This document shows positions 34,560-42,071 of a stretch of DNA of 64,000 nucleotides, in pieces. This DNA comes from a bacterium MS4 (GTDB lineage: Bacteria; Bacillota; Clostridia; Oscillospirales; Acutalibacteraceae). Within the stretch, counting starts at the first letter, position 1. Every line of letters starts with the position of its first letter. The position numbers and the translations under genes were made by a program. Location: NCBI GenBank assembly GCA_000752215.1, contig CCFG01000006.1, positions 1 to 64,000 on the forward strand, written 5' to 3'. The notes under the pieces were generated by a model. That model searched no databases, was not told the DNA's origin, and was given only the letters and a program-made list of their open reading frames with translations.

Positions 34560-35140
34560 CCGGACCATGCGGTCGGCAAGCGCCTACGGCGACGCTTCCA
34601 GTCGGCTTACGTTGAATCGAAGTCTGATGCTCCGAGACTCCTTCCGGCGCGCCGAGCGCACCACCTCCCTCACAGAGGGAGGCAAGGGTTTGCTCTCTTT
34701 AGGCTCCCTCTTTGAGGGAGCTGGCAGGCGCAGCCCGGACCGGCGAGGTCCTGACTGAGGGAGTCACCCCCTGCTTTCATGAGAGCATCGCCGCAAGCAG
34801 GAGTTGATCGTCAGCTCTGCCCTCAGGCCGGGCGGGAGTCTCCGCCTGCTTCATTAGTGCATCGCCGCAAGTAGGAGTTGATCGTTAGCTTTGCCCTCAG
34901 GCCGGGCGGGAGTCTCCGCCTGCTTCATTAGTGCATCGCCGCAAGTAGGAGTTGATCGTTAGCTTTGCCCTCAGGCCGGGCAGGCCCCTACTTTCGATCT
35001 TGTACGAAAGTAGGCAAAGGACGCGCAGGGGGATTTTGAATTCCCGGCGGGAGGGTTCCATAAAATCCCCCTGCACCCCCAGGTATCCCCAAAGTGTCTC
35101 TGTGCGACACGATACTGCTGTGGTTTTCATTGACGGGGGA
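34560..35140 (+). repeat. Composite palindromic repeat cluster, copy 4
   Basis: Begins directly after the degV stop with head GGACCATGCGGTCGGCA and GCGCCTACGGCGACGC, then CCAGTCGGCTTACG, hairpins CTCCCTCACAGAGGGAG and CTCCCTCTTTGAGGGAG, and CTGACTGAGGGAGTC. A 74-base tandem array follows, then an inverted module B (GAAAGTAGG, CAGGGGGATTTT and CAAAATCCCCCTG). No coding potential is seen beyond chance frames. Confidence 0.85.
34785..34988 (+). repeat. 74-base tandem repeat, about 2.7 units
   Basis: Units start at 34785, 34859 and 34933, each opening GCATCGCCGCAAG and containing GAGTTGATCGT, GCCCTCAGGCCGGG and TCCGCCTGCTTCATTAGT. The spacing of the shared landmark GCCCTCAGGCCGGG (34819, 34893, 34967) is exactly 74. 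Units 2 and 3 are nearly identical; unit 1 has a few C/T changes. Confidence 0.88.
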
Positions 35141-35143
35141 CGG

Positions 35144-35181
35144 AAAAAGGGGCGGGAAAGAATTCCCGCCCCTTTTATTTT
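35144..35181. terminator. Strong symmetrical terminator after repeat copy 4
   Basis: AAAAAGGGGCGGGAA / TTCCCGCCCCTTTT with T-rich flanks on both strands. It insulates the degV/repeat region from the small RNA candidate that starts at 35247. Confidence 0.85.
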
Positions 35182-35211
35182 CCATAAAATGATATAATTT
35201 AGCAAATTCTA

Positions 35212-35240
35212 TTGCACTGGCAAAGAAAACGCGCTATAAT
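35212..35240 (+). promoter_or_regulatory. Strong promoter of a candidate small RNA
   Basis: TTGCAC (35212-35217), exactly 17 bases, TATAAT (35235-35240). No protein start with a ribosome site follows. The predicted start is near 35247. Confidence 0.8.
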
Positions 35241-35246
35241 TCAGTT

Positions 35247-35460
35247 GCAAGGCACAAATAAAAGTGCAGCGCAGGAACGGAGTGCTGGAACACCCCGCCC
35301 CCTGCATACGGAGAGCAAGGCTCCATACACAACCGAAGAATCGGCACGCTGCGGATATTATTATACCGCCTCTTTACTCTTTTGTACAGAGGGGATTTTG
35401 TACCCGCGGACGCTTGACGACGTTGTATATGGATTTCATATCCGTGTACGGCGTTTTTTT
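35247..35460 (+). ncRNA. Candidate independent small RNA (about 214 nt) of unknown family
   Basis: A strong promoter precedes it, and an intrinsic terminator ends it: a 14-pair stem (35421-35453) with several G-U wobbles, then TTTTTTT. G-U pairs favour selection at RNA level. Local hairpins inside include GGAG/CTCC (AGCAAGG loop), CCGA/TCGG, CGG/CCG and CCTCT/AGAGG. GCAGCG (near 35268) can pair with CGCTGC (near 35351), forming a multibranch core. I cannot match it to tmRNA, RNase P, SRP, 6S or a riboswitch I know. A 101-codon frame crosses it, but it begins at the -35 box and has no ribosome site. Confidence 0.65.
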
Positions 35461-35513
35461 GTGCCCTGCGGCGGCGAAAGGGCGGCGGGAAAGTGTCCCC
35501 CGGCCGCCCTCTT

Positions 35514-35870
35514 CTAAGCCTCCGTGCCGATTCCGAGGAAAAGGCTTTGAATTTTCCCGTCGGCGTCCAGTACAATGTGGTCCGTCCCTTCCATGGTGAA
35601 AACGCCGCCGGTCCTGCTGACGCAGGCCGCAGCCCACGGCACCCGGAACCCGCCCTGTTCGGGCAGGATTTCCCAGACATGCTTCATTTCCCTGTTTTTG
35701 CCCAGAAGAGCCTGAAAAAACTCCCTGATTTTTCCGCGCCCGCGTATTTCGTCGTACCCTTTCAGCCGCAGGGAAGCGTTTTCCGAAAACAGCCCTTCCA
35801 GCCCGGAAAATGCCGCTTCGTCCTCCATCGCCAAATCCAGCTGGGTAAAATACCTGCCGATCACCGTCAC
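35514..35870 (-). CDS. SnoaL-like/NTF2-fold protein
   Basis: 118 residues with the alpha+beta cone pattern of SnoaL-like proteins: YFTQLDLAMEDEAAFSGLEGLFSENASLRL, then GKIREFFQALLG and the strand pair GVFTMEGTDHIVLDADGKIQSLFLGI. The GTG at 35870 has GGAG eight bases upstream. An in-frame ATG at 35909 would lie almost at the transcription start predicted from the promoter at 35919-35947, so it would be leaderless. Function is unknown; such proteins can be isomerases, hydrolases or simple binding folds. Confidence 0.75.
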   Translation of the reverse strand: MTVIGRYFTQLDLAMEDEAAFSGLEGLFSENASLRLKGYDEIRGRGKIREFFQALLGKNREMKHVWEILPEQGGFRVPWAAACVSRTGGVFTMEGTDHIVLDADGKIQSLFLGIGTEA

Positions 35871-35918
35871 TGCAACCACTCCCGTCGTCCGGCTTTTCCG
35901 CCGGTTCATTACACCTGC

Positions 35919-35947
35919 ATTATAGCACCCGGCCCGGCCCCGTACAA
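35919..35947 (-). promoter_or_regulatory. Promoter of the SnoaL-like gene
   Basis: TTGTAC (35942-35947), 17-base spacer, TATAAT (35919-35924) on the minus strand. The start would fall near 35912, which supports the downstream GTG start for the gene. Confidence 0.7.
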
Positions 35948-35955
35948 GAAGGGAT

Positions 35956-36447
35956 TTATTTTTCGTCCTGCTTTAACAGGCCGATATATACGTCGATCAC
36001 CTTATAAAAGGTATCGATTTCCTCGGGCGTGCATTTCATCATCAGTTCTTCCGTGGTCTGGGCAATATCCGCCAAATCGTACATTTTGTGCGCGATGGAA
36101 AGCCGCGTGCCTTCCTCCGTAGCGTAAAGCAGGACGGTTTTGGAGTTGTTCTCCTTCATTTTCCGCGTTACCAGCCCGCTTTCCACCAGCCGTTTCACGG
36201 TCTGGGAAATCGCGCCCTTGGTTTTGTTCCAGTCCTTCGCAAGCTCCGTGATGGTGGTGCCGGGGTTTTCCTCAATATAGGTAAGGGTGTGTACATCGAT
36301 CATGCCTATTTTCTGCCCGGTGCCGTAATCCCTTTGGGCATGTATGTAATCGCTGTAAAGCAGAACAAATTTATACAGCTTATCGGCGCGCGCGTTCAGC
36401 TCGCGGTACAGCCGGTCCAAATCCTCGCGCTGGTCCTTAGTCGCCAT
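35956..36447 (-). CDS. MarR-family transcriptional regulator
   Basis: 163 residues: N-terminal helix pair (MATKDQREDLDRLYRELNARA), winged helix in the middle (TITELAKDWNKTKGAISQTVKRLVESGLVTRK) and a C-terminal dimerisation helix. The ATG at 36447 is chosen; the frame continues upstream into repeat sequence without a ribosome site. Target and ligand are unknown. AT-rich sequence with ATATATGTATTATGACATAA lies just upstream and could hold an autoregulatory operator. Confidence 0.88.
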   Translation of the reverse strand: MATKDQREDLDRLYRELNARADKLYKFVLLYSDYIHAQRDYGTGQKIGMIDVHTLTYIEENPGTTITELAKDWNKTKGAISQTVKRLVESGLVTRKMKENNSKTVLLYATEEGTRLSIAHKMYDLADIAQTTEELMMKCTPEEIDTFYKVIDVYIGLLKQDEK

Positions 36448-36539
36448 GTAAGAGCCCCCGTTTCTAAATATATATGTATTATGACATAAAACGAATGAAA
36501 TTACAATATACCGGCTTCCAGTCGGATTTCTGCTTTGGG

Positions 36540-37090
36540 AAGCGACTCCTTCCGTCGCGGACCTGCCGGTCGGGAAGCGGACCATGCGGTCGGCGGGCGG
36601 ACCTTCCGGTCGGGAAGCGCCTACGGCGATGCTTCCAATTGGCTTACGTTAAATCGGGAGTGGGTTGCTCCGAGACTCCCTCCGTCGCGCCGAGCGCGCC
36701 ACCTCCCTCATGGAGGGAGGCAGGGGGGGAGTTTCACCCCAGCTTCCGTATCCTCCGTCAATGAAAACCATACAAGTCCCGTATCTCATAGAGACCCTTT
36801 GGGGATACCTGGGGGTGCAGGGGGATTTTATGGAGCTCTCCCGCCGGGAATTAAAAATCCCCCTGCGCGTACTTTGCCTACTTTCGTACAAGATCGAAAG
36901 TAGGGGCCCGCCCGGCCTGAGGGCAGAGCTGACGATCAACTCCTGCTTGGGGCGATGCTCTAATGTAACAGGCGGAGACTCCTTCCGCCGCGCCGGGCGC
37001 GACACCTCCCTCATGGAGGGAGGCTGGGGATTCGGCCCCCTCCCCGAGGGGGCCGGCAGGCGAAGCCTGACCGGGGGAGTCAGCTCAACC
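36540..37090 (+). repeat. Composite palindromic repeat, copy 5
   Basis: Contains two tandem head variants (GACCTGCCGGTCGGGAAGCG, GGACCATGCGGTCGGC, GGACCTTCCGGTCGGGAAGC), GCGCCTACGGCGATGCTTCC, hairpins CTCCCTCATGGAGGGAG (twice), a direct module B (36790-36925 with CAGGGGGATTTT/AAAATCCCCCTG and CTACTTTCG/CGAAAGTAG) and a final CTGACCGGGGGAGTC. No gene is seen between 36448 and 37438 apart from these repeats, a terminator and the malY promoter region. Confidence 0.85.
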
Positions 37091-37217
37091 CAACTGAAAG
37101 AATACAACTTGGCCCCATCTTGGAAGGGGCCGCCACTTGGTGGGGAGTTTAACATAGCCCGGCCGGAGGGAGTCCCTCTCTCCCTCCGGGCACGCCGGGC
37201 GCAGACCCGACTTTGAT

Positions 37218-37240
37218 ACCGGCTTCACGCCGGTTTTTTT
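37218..37240 (+). terminator. Terminator downstream of repeat copy 5
   Basis: ACCGGC TTCAC GCCGGT followed by TTTTTT on the plus strand. It prevents read-through from the repeat region into the malY operon. Confidence 0.8.
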
Positions 37241-37254
37241 CTGCCCTTTTTCAT

Positions 37255-37269
37255 GTTTAATGACTAAAC
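37255..37269. promoter_or_regulatory. Operator-like palindrome, distal copy
   Basis: GTTTAATGACTAAAC, an inverted repeat GTTTA-N5-TAAAC, about 80 bases upstream of the malY promoter -35 box. Confidence 0.6.
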
Positions 37270-37348
37270 CAAAATTTTGTAATATTGTCGAAATAACGGG
37301 CTTCATTTCTACACAATATACAAATATTTAATATTTAACATTATTTAA

Positions 37349-37377
37349 TTGACATATTCTTAGCATAGTGCTATATT
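37349..37377 (+). promoter_or_regulatory. Promoter of the malY-symporter operon
   Basis: TTGACA (37349-37354), 17-base spacer, TATATT (37372-37377). It lies 61 bases before the malY start. Confidence 0.85.
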
Positions 37378-37391
37378 TTTAGCAGAAAATA

Positions 37392-37406
37392 GTTTAACGA
37401 CTAAAC
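37392..37406. promoter_or_regulatory. Operator-like palindrome, proximal copy
   Basis: GTTTAACGACTAAAC differs from the distal copy at one central base. It lies about 15 bases after the -10 box, where a bound repressor would block transcription. The two centres are 137 bases apart, suggesting DNA looping. Confidence 0.68.
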
Positions 37407-37438
37407 AATAAACGAAGCAAGAAGAGAAAGGTGATCAA

Positions 37439-38623
37439 ATGAATGCAGAACAGTTTTGCGCAAAGTACGCGGTAGACAGGATGGGGACCAGCTCCCTGAA
37501 ATGGGACGCTTTACAGTTGAGGTTCGGCGACCCGGATTTGATTTCCATGTGGGTGGCGGACATGGAGTTCCGTACCTGCGACGCGGTCGTAGAGGCAATG
37601 ACCGAAAGGGTGCGCCACGGCGTATTCGGCTATTCCTTTGTCCCGGACGAATACTACGAGGCGTTTTTCAACTGGGAGGAGAAGCATCACGGATACCGCC
37701 CGAAGAAGGAATGGATGCGCTTTTCCACCGGTGTGGTAGTCGCCCTGTACTGGTTTGTAAACGCGTTTACCAAGCCCGGCGACTCGGTCATGATCCTGAC
37801 CCCCGTCTACTATCCGTTCCACAACGCCGTCAAGGACAACGGCCGCAAGCTGGTAACCTGTGAACTGACGAATACCGACGGACTGTACACGATCGATTAC
37901 GAAAAATTCGAGAAGAACATTGTTGACAACGACGTAAAGCTGTTCATCCAGTGTTCCCCGCACAACCCGGCCGGCCGCGTCTGGACGGAGGAAGAGCTCG
38001 ACACGGTTCTGGACATCTGCAAACGCCGCAACGTGCTGGTCGTTTCCGACGAAATCCATCAGGACATCATTCTGGGGGACAAAAAGCAGATTCCGTCCGC
38101 AATCGTAAACGGCGGCAAATACGCGGACAACCTTATCACCGTGACCGCGCCGTCCAAGACCTTTAATCTGGCGGGGCTGCTGAATTCCCACATCATCATT
38201 GAAAACCCGGAAATTCTCGCCCGGTACGACGACTACGCGAAAACGATCAACCAGACCGAAGTCAACATTATGGGCCTGACCGCGGCGCAGGCGGCTTACA
38301 CCCACGGAGAGGACTGGCTGGAGGGCGCGCTGGCGGTCATCAGGCAAAATTACGAATACGTCTGCAAAGCGCTAAAGGAAGGCGCTCCCAAAATCGTCAT
38401 CACCCCGCTGGAGGGCACCTATCTGATGTGGCTCGACATGCGCGCGTATCTGGACCCGGACAGCGTAAAGGACTTCACCCAGAACAAATGCCGTCTTGCG
38501 GTGGATTACGGCGAATGGTTCGGCGCCCAGTGCAAGGGCTTTATCCGGCTGAACCTTGCGACGGAGCCGAAGTACGTGAAAGCGGCGGTAGAGAACATTG
38601 TGAAAAACATAAAAGCCCTGTAA
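37439..38623 (+). CDS. MalY/PatB-type PLP-dependent C-S lyase or aminotransferase
   Basis: 394-residue fold-type I PLP enzyme. The MalY/PatB subgroup is shown by RFGDPDLISMWVADMEFRT near the start, FGYSFVPDEYYEAFFNWE and the PLP lysine in APSKTFNLAGL. Members cleave cystathionine, cystine or other cysteine conjugates, and some act as aminotransferases. The symporter gene 34 bases downstream could bring in cystine or a related amino acid. Regulation is probably through the paired GTTTA-N5-TAAAC sites. Confidence 0.88.
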   Translation: MNAEQFCAKYAVDRMGTSSLKWDALQLRFGDPDLISMWVADMEFRTCDAVVEAMTERVRHGVFGYSFVPDEYYEAFFNWEEKHHGYRPKKEWMRFSTGVVVALYWFVNAFTKPGDSVMILTPVYYPFHNAVKDNGRKLVTCELTNTDGLYTIDYEKFEKNIVDNDVKLFIQCSPHNPAGRVWTEEELDTVLDICKRRNVLVVSDEIHQDIILGDKKQIPSAIVNGGKYADNLITVTAPSKTFNLAGLLNSHIIIENPEILARYDDYAKTINQTEVNIMGLTAAQAAYTHGEDWLEGALAVIRQNYEYVCKALKEGAPKIVITPLEGTYLMWLDMRAYLDPDSVKDFTQNKCRLAVDYGEWFGAQCKGFIRLNLATEPKYVKAAVENIVKNIKAL

Positions 38624-38657
38624 ACAAAGTCCACAAAAAACAAGAGGAGGAAAACAA

Positions 38658-39920
38658 ATGGCGACTTTCTTCAAAAACAACAAGTTCCCCTTTATCCTTC
38701 TGGGCAGCATGCTTGCGGGTTCCATTCTGGGCGCGTTCTGGGGCTCCGGCGCCACCGTTCTTTCCCCGATCGCGGACATCTTCCTGAACCTTCTGTACTG
38801 CTGCGTCGTCCCGATGATCTTTGTTTCCCTGGTGTCCTCCATTGCGAACATGGAAAACCTGAAAAAGCTGGGTAAAATTCTCGGCGTGATGATGCTGATC
38901 TTCATCCTGACCGAAATCATCGCGAGCGTCTATATGGCGGTCATCTGCGGTGTTTTCGACCCCGCCAAGGGCGCGCAGATCGCCATGAACGAGAAGGTCG
39001 AGGACCTGACCAGCAACAACAACTTCCTGTCCATGTTCACGGTAAACGACTTTTCGCTCCTGTGGTCGCGCAAAAGCCTGATGGCGCTGATCGTGTTCTC
39101 CATGATCTCCGGCGTGGCGGTGGTCGCGGTCGGCGAGAAGGGCAAGCCGGTCATGCAGTTCTTTGACTCGCTTTCCGCCGTCATTATGAAGATGGTCGGT
39201 TATGTCATGCTGCTCGCCCCCATCGGGCTGGGCGCGTTCTTCGCGACGCTGATCGGCCAGTACGGCGGCGAAATCGCAGGCCCGCTGTCCCGCTCCCTCG
39301 TGATCTACCTGATTGCGGCCGTGGTCTACTACGCGCTGTCCAATACGCTGTTCGCCTTTATCGGCGGGGGAGTGATCGGCGTGAAGCGCTTCTGGAAGCC
39401 CATCATTTCCCCGACGCTCACCTCTCTGGGTACCTGCTCCAGCGCGGCGTCCATCCCCGCGGAGCTGATCGCCGCGAAACAGATGCATATTTCCGACGAC
39501 GTTGCGAACATCACCATCCCCATGGGTGCGAACCTGCACAAGGACGGCGCATGCCTGATTACGATCCTGAAAATCGCGTTCATGTGCTCCGTGTTCCATG
39601 TGAACTTCCTTGACCCGCACATCCTGTTCACCGCCATTCTGGTATCGGTGGTCGCCTCCACCGTGATGGGCGCGATTCCCGCGGGCGGCTACGTCGGCGA
39701 AATCTTCATCATTTCCGCCTTCGGCTTCCCCGAGGTTTCCATCCCGATCATGGTTTTGATCGGCACCATTACCGACGCGCCCGCCACCGCTATCAACTCC
39801 ACCGGCGACACCGGCGTGGCGATGATCGTAGCGCGCATTATGGAAGGCAAAAACTGGCTGAAGGACAAAATAGCGGCCGAAGAAAAAGAAGAGATTTCCG
39901 GAACAACAGAAACCGCCTGA
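38658..39920 (+). CDS. Dicarboxylate/amino acid:cation symporter (DAACS family)
   Basis: 420-residue transporter with about eight hydrophobic helices and the two re-entrant loops of the GltP/SstT/TcyP family: LTSLGTCSSAASIPAE (serine-rich HP1), MGANLHKDGACL (TM7) and GTITDAPATAINSTGDTG (HP2/TM8). It uses sodium or proton gradients to import acidic amino acids, serine/threonine or cystine. Pairing with a MalY-type lyase favours a sulfur amino acid, by inference. A strong terminator follows. Confidence 0.92.
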   Translation: MATFFKNNKFPFILLGSMLAGSILGAFWGSGATVLSPIADIFLNLLYCCVVPMIFVSLVSSIANMENLKKLGKILGVMMLIFILTEIIASVYMAVICGVFDPAKGAQIAMNEKVEDLTSNNNFLSMFTVNDFSLLWSRKSLMALIVFSMISGVAVVAVGEKGKPVMQFFDSLSAVIMKMVGYVMLLAPIGLGAFFATLIGQYGGEIAGPLSRSLVIYLIAAVVYYALSNTLFAFIGGGVIGVKRFWKPIISPTLTSLGTCSSAASIPAELIAAKQMHISDDVANITIPMGANLHKDGACLITILKIAFMCSVFHVNFLDPHILFTAILVSVVASTVMGAIPAGGYVGEIFIISAFGFPEVSIPIMVLIGTITDAPATAINSTGDTGVAMIVARIMEGKNWLKDKIAAEEKEEISGTTETA

Positions 39921-39941
39921 GTTTTCTTTCCTTTCCTTTTT

Positions 39942-39977
39942 CAGAGACAGGATGCAGCATCCTGTCTCTGTTTTTTT
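39942..39977 (+). terminator. Terminator of the malY-symporter operon
   Basis: CAGAGACAGGATG / CATCCTGTCTCTG (39942-39970) followed by seven T. Confidence 0.93.
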
Positions 39978-40148
39978 ACGCTTCCTCCCCACGGCAAAAA
40001 GCCCCCTGCGCCTTCCGCCCCAGGGCGCAAAGCCGAAAATTCGTACCGTCCCGCGCAGGAGAGCCGCCGCCCGGTCCCGCTTGAAAAGCCGCCGGTTCCA
40101 TGCTACACTAAGCCTACAGCGTTTCCCGTTGATTCTGCAACAAGGTTG

Positions 40149-40181
40149 CGTTTTCCCCCCGCCTTCGGCGGGGGGAAAACG
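40149..40181. other. Very stable hairpin in the 39978-40252 gap
   Basis: CGTTTTCCCCCCGC-CTTCG-GCGGGGGGAAAACG: a perfect 14-pair stem closing a C(UUCG)G tetraloop. It has no T tract on either side, so it is not a classical terminator. The rest of the gap shows nothing recognisable. Confidence 0.75.
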
Positions 40182-40252
40182 TGTTCTGTCTTGCCAACTA
40201 AAAGGGAATTGCTGTACACAACATTCCGGATACTCAGGAAAGGAACTGCTTT

Positions 40253-41227
40253 ATGAAACTAGGAATTATCGGCACTTCGGAAATTTCCCGCCTGTTCGTA
40301 CAGGCCGCTGTGGAAACGGGAAGCTACGAGCCTTACGCGGTTTATTCCCGCAAAGCGGAGACCGGCGCTCAGTACGCGGCCCTCTACCAAATTCCCCACG
40401 TATTTACCGAACTGGAAGCCCTGGCAAACTGCCCCGGACTGGACGCCGTCTATATCGCGTCCCCAAACAGCCTGCATTTCCCGCAGGCAAAGCTCTGCCT
40501 TTCCGCCGGAAAGCATGTGATTGTGGAGAAACCGGCGGTGGCGACCTCGGCGCAGCTCGAAGAGCTGCTGGATATCGCGAAAAGAAACAACGTGTACCTG
40601 CTGGAAGCGATCCGCCCGATCTACAACCCCGATCTGAACGTCCTGAAGGAAGCGGTCAAAAGGATCGCCCCCGTTCACTACGTCTATTTCAACTATATGA
40701 AATACTCCTCCAAATACGACGCGTATAAGGAAGGAAAGAACCCGCCCGTTTTCAGCCCGGAATACGACGGCGGCGCGCTGGCCGACCTGGGCATCTACAA
40801 CCTTTACCTCTGCGCCGCCCTGTTCGGCGCGCCGAAAAGCAGCACCTGCACCGCCGCCCTGCTCGAAAGCGGGGTGGACGGGGTCTGCACCCAGATTCTG
40901 GAGTACGACGGCTTTTGCGCCGTGCTCAGCTCCTCCAAAATCTCCGTCAGCCGGTCGGCAAGCGAAATTCAGGGCGAAAACGGCACCGTGACGCTGGAGG
41001 GCCCCACCTCTCTGGACAGTATCCGGCTTTATCCCCGCGAGGGCGGGGAGGAGCTGCTTTCCACGGAGCGCAAATCCTCCATGTTCTGTCAGCAGAAGGA
41101 GCTTGCCCGCATTCTTACGGAGCGGGACGAGGCCGCATACGCGCGCGCCTGCGAACGCATGCGCTGCTGTATCGGGCTGCTGGAGCAGGGCCGCCGTCAG
41201 GCCGGAATCCGGTTCAGTTCTCTTTGA
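40253..41227 (+). CDS. Gfo/Idh/MocA family NAD(P)-dependent oxidoreductase
   Basis: 324 residues: an N-terminal Rossmann fold (MKLGIIGTSEISRLFVQAA, AVYSRKAETG), the nucleotide/substrate motif AGKHVIVEKPAVAT with the catalytic Lys of EKP, and the C-terminal alpha/beta domain starting YVYFNYMKYSSKYD, with GGALADLGIYNLYL. Substrates of the family are sugars, inositols or related polyols; nothing nearby gives specificity. GGAAAGGAACTGC lies before the start. Confidence 0.88.
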   Translation: MKLGIIGTSEISRLFVQAAVETGSYEPYAVYSRKAETGAQYAALYQIPHVFTELEALANCPGLDAVYIASPNSLHFPQAKLCLSAGKHVIVEKPAVATSAQLEELLDIAKRNNVYLLEAIRPIYNPDLNVLKEAVKRIAPVHYVYFNYMKYSSKYDAYKEGKNPPVFSPEYDGGALADLGIYNLYLCAALFGAPKSSTCTAALLESGVDGVCTQILEYDGFCAVLSSSKISVSRSASEIQGENGTVTLEGPTSLDSIRLYPREGGEELLSTERKSSMFCQQKELARILTERDEAAYARACERMRCCIGLLEQGRRQAGIRFSSL

Positions 41228-41236
41228 TTTTTCCAG

Positions 41237-41265
41237 TTGTCGGCGCCGCGCGATTGTGATATGAT
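41237..41265 (+). promoter_or_regulatory. Promoter of the BusR-like gene
   Basis: TTGTCG (41237-41242), 17-base spacer, TATGAT (41260-41265). Confidence 0.68.
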
Positions 41266-41276
41266 AGAAATAAAGA

Positions 41277-41310
41277 AAAAGCACCTCCGTTTTTATGCGG
41301 AAGTGCTTTT
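41277..41310 (+). promoter_or_regulatory. Leader hairpin before the BusR-like gene (possible attenuator)
   Basis: AAAAGCACCTCCG / CGGAAGTGCTTTT with a seven-base loop, between the promoter and the ribosome site. The T tract is only four bases, so termination would be partial. It could instead be the terminator of the upstream oxidoreductase gene. Confidence 0.5.
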
Positions 41311-41356
41311 GAACGTAAAAACAGAGAAAGGTATTTTCACAGGATAGGTGAGGTTT

Positions 41357-41995
41357 ATGGAGGACACCATTAAAGTAACGGCACCGGTTTACCAGAAGAT
41401 TGCCGCCGACATTGCGGCAAAGATCGTGGACAACCGTTACCGCGTAGGAGAAAAGATATACGCGAGATCGTACCTTGCAAGCCAGTACAACGTTTCTTCC
41501 GAAACCGCACGGCGCGCCATCTGCGTACTGTCCGACCTGGAGATCGTAGACGTGACAAAGGGCAGCGGCGTGATTATCAAATCGTACGACAACGCCGTAA
41601 AATTCGTTCACCAGTACAACGACATCCAGTCGCTGAACGACCTGAAAAAGGATATTTTGAGCAGCGTGGAGCGGCAGAAAAAAGAGACGAAATTTCTGCT
41701 GAAATCCATTTCCAGCATCATAGACCGGACAGAGCGTTTCCAGTCCATCAATCCGTTTATCCCGTTTGAAATCGAGATTACGGACAAAACGCCCCTGCTC
41801 GACAAGTCCCTGTCCGAGCTGAATTTCTGGCACCACACGGCGGCGACCATCATTGCCATCAAGCGCAACAGCACGCTGATGATGTCCCCCGGCCCCTACG
41901 CGATTCTGCAGAAGCACGACGTGCTGTATTACTGCGGCGAGGACAACTGCCAGGACCGGGTGAAAAGCTTTCTTTACCCGGACGAGGAAGAATAA
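41357..41995 (+). CDS. GntR-family regulator with RCK_C (TrkA-C) domain, BusR-like
   Basis: 212 residues: N-terminal GntR winged helix (about 8-80, VYQKIAADIAAKIVDNRYRVGEKIYARSYLA and SSETARRAICVLSDLEIV), a coiled-coil linker (about 85-125) and a C-terminal RCK_C domain (about 140-205; SLSELNFWHHTAATIIAIKR, DVLYYCGE). This architecture is that of BusR, the c-di-AMP-responsive repressor of the BusAB glycine-betaine importer. The genes facing it encode an Opu-type osmolyte importer, which fits. The start at 41357 has AGGTGAGG upstream. A terminator lies after the stop. Confidence 0.87.
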   Translation: MEDTIKVTAPVYQKIAADIAAKIVDNRYRVGEKIYARSYLASQYNVSSETARRAICVLSDLEIVDVTKGSGVIIKSYDNAVKFVHQYNDIQSLNDLKKDILSSVERQKKETKFLLKSISSIIDRTERFQSINPFIPFEIEITDKTPLLDKSLSELNFWHHTAATIIAIKRNSTLMMSPGPYAILQKHDVLYYCGEDNCQDRVKSFLYPDEEE

Positions 41996-42007
41996 AACAA
42001 AATACAA

Positions 42008-42050
42008 AGACCCGGAAAAGCGTTGTACAGCGCCGATCCGGGTCTCTTTT
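42008..42050. terminator. Terminator between busR-like gene and osmolyte importer
   Basis: AGACCCGGA / TCCGGGTCT with an inner GCGTTGTACAGCGC hairpin, followed by CTTTT. It is usable by the convergent operons on both strands. Confidence 0.82.
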
Positions 42051-42071
42051 ATGATTGAGAAGATAGCTGAA

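Noticed and set aside
35212-35517. A 101-codon reading frame over the small RNA candidate
   Set aside because: Its start coincides with the -35 box, it has no ribosome site, it crosses a strong intrinsic terminator and its composition matches no protein family.
34560-37090. CRISPR array in the repeat-rich region
   Set aside because: The repeats are long, modular and imperfectly spaced with no unique spacers, and no cas genes are nearby.
36474-37216. Several 70-180 codon frames within repeat copy 5
   Set aside because: They translate the repeat itself; the same peptides recur in the other repeat copies in different frames and orientations.
40149-40181. Terminator in the gap before the Gfo/Idh/MocA gene
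   Set aside because: The stem is perfect, but neither side has a T tract; listed as an unexplained hairpin instead.
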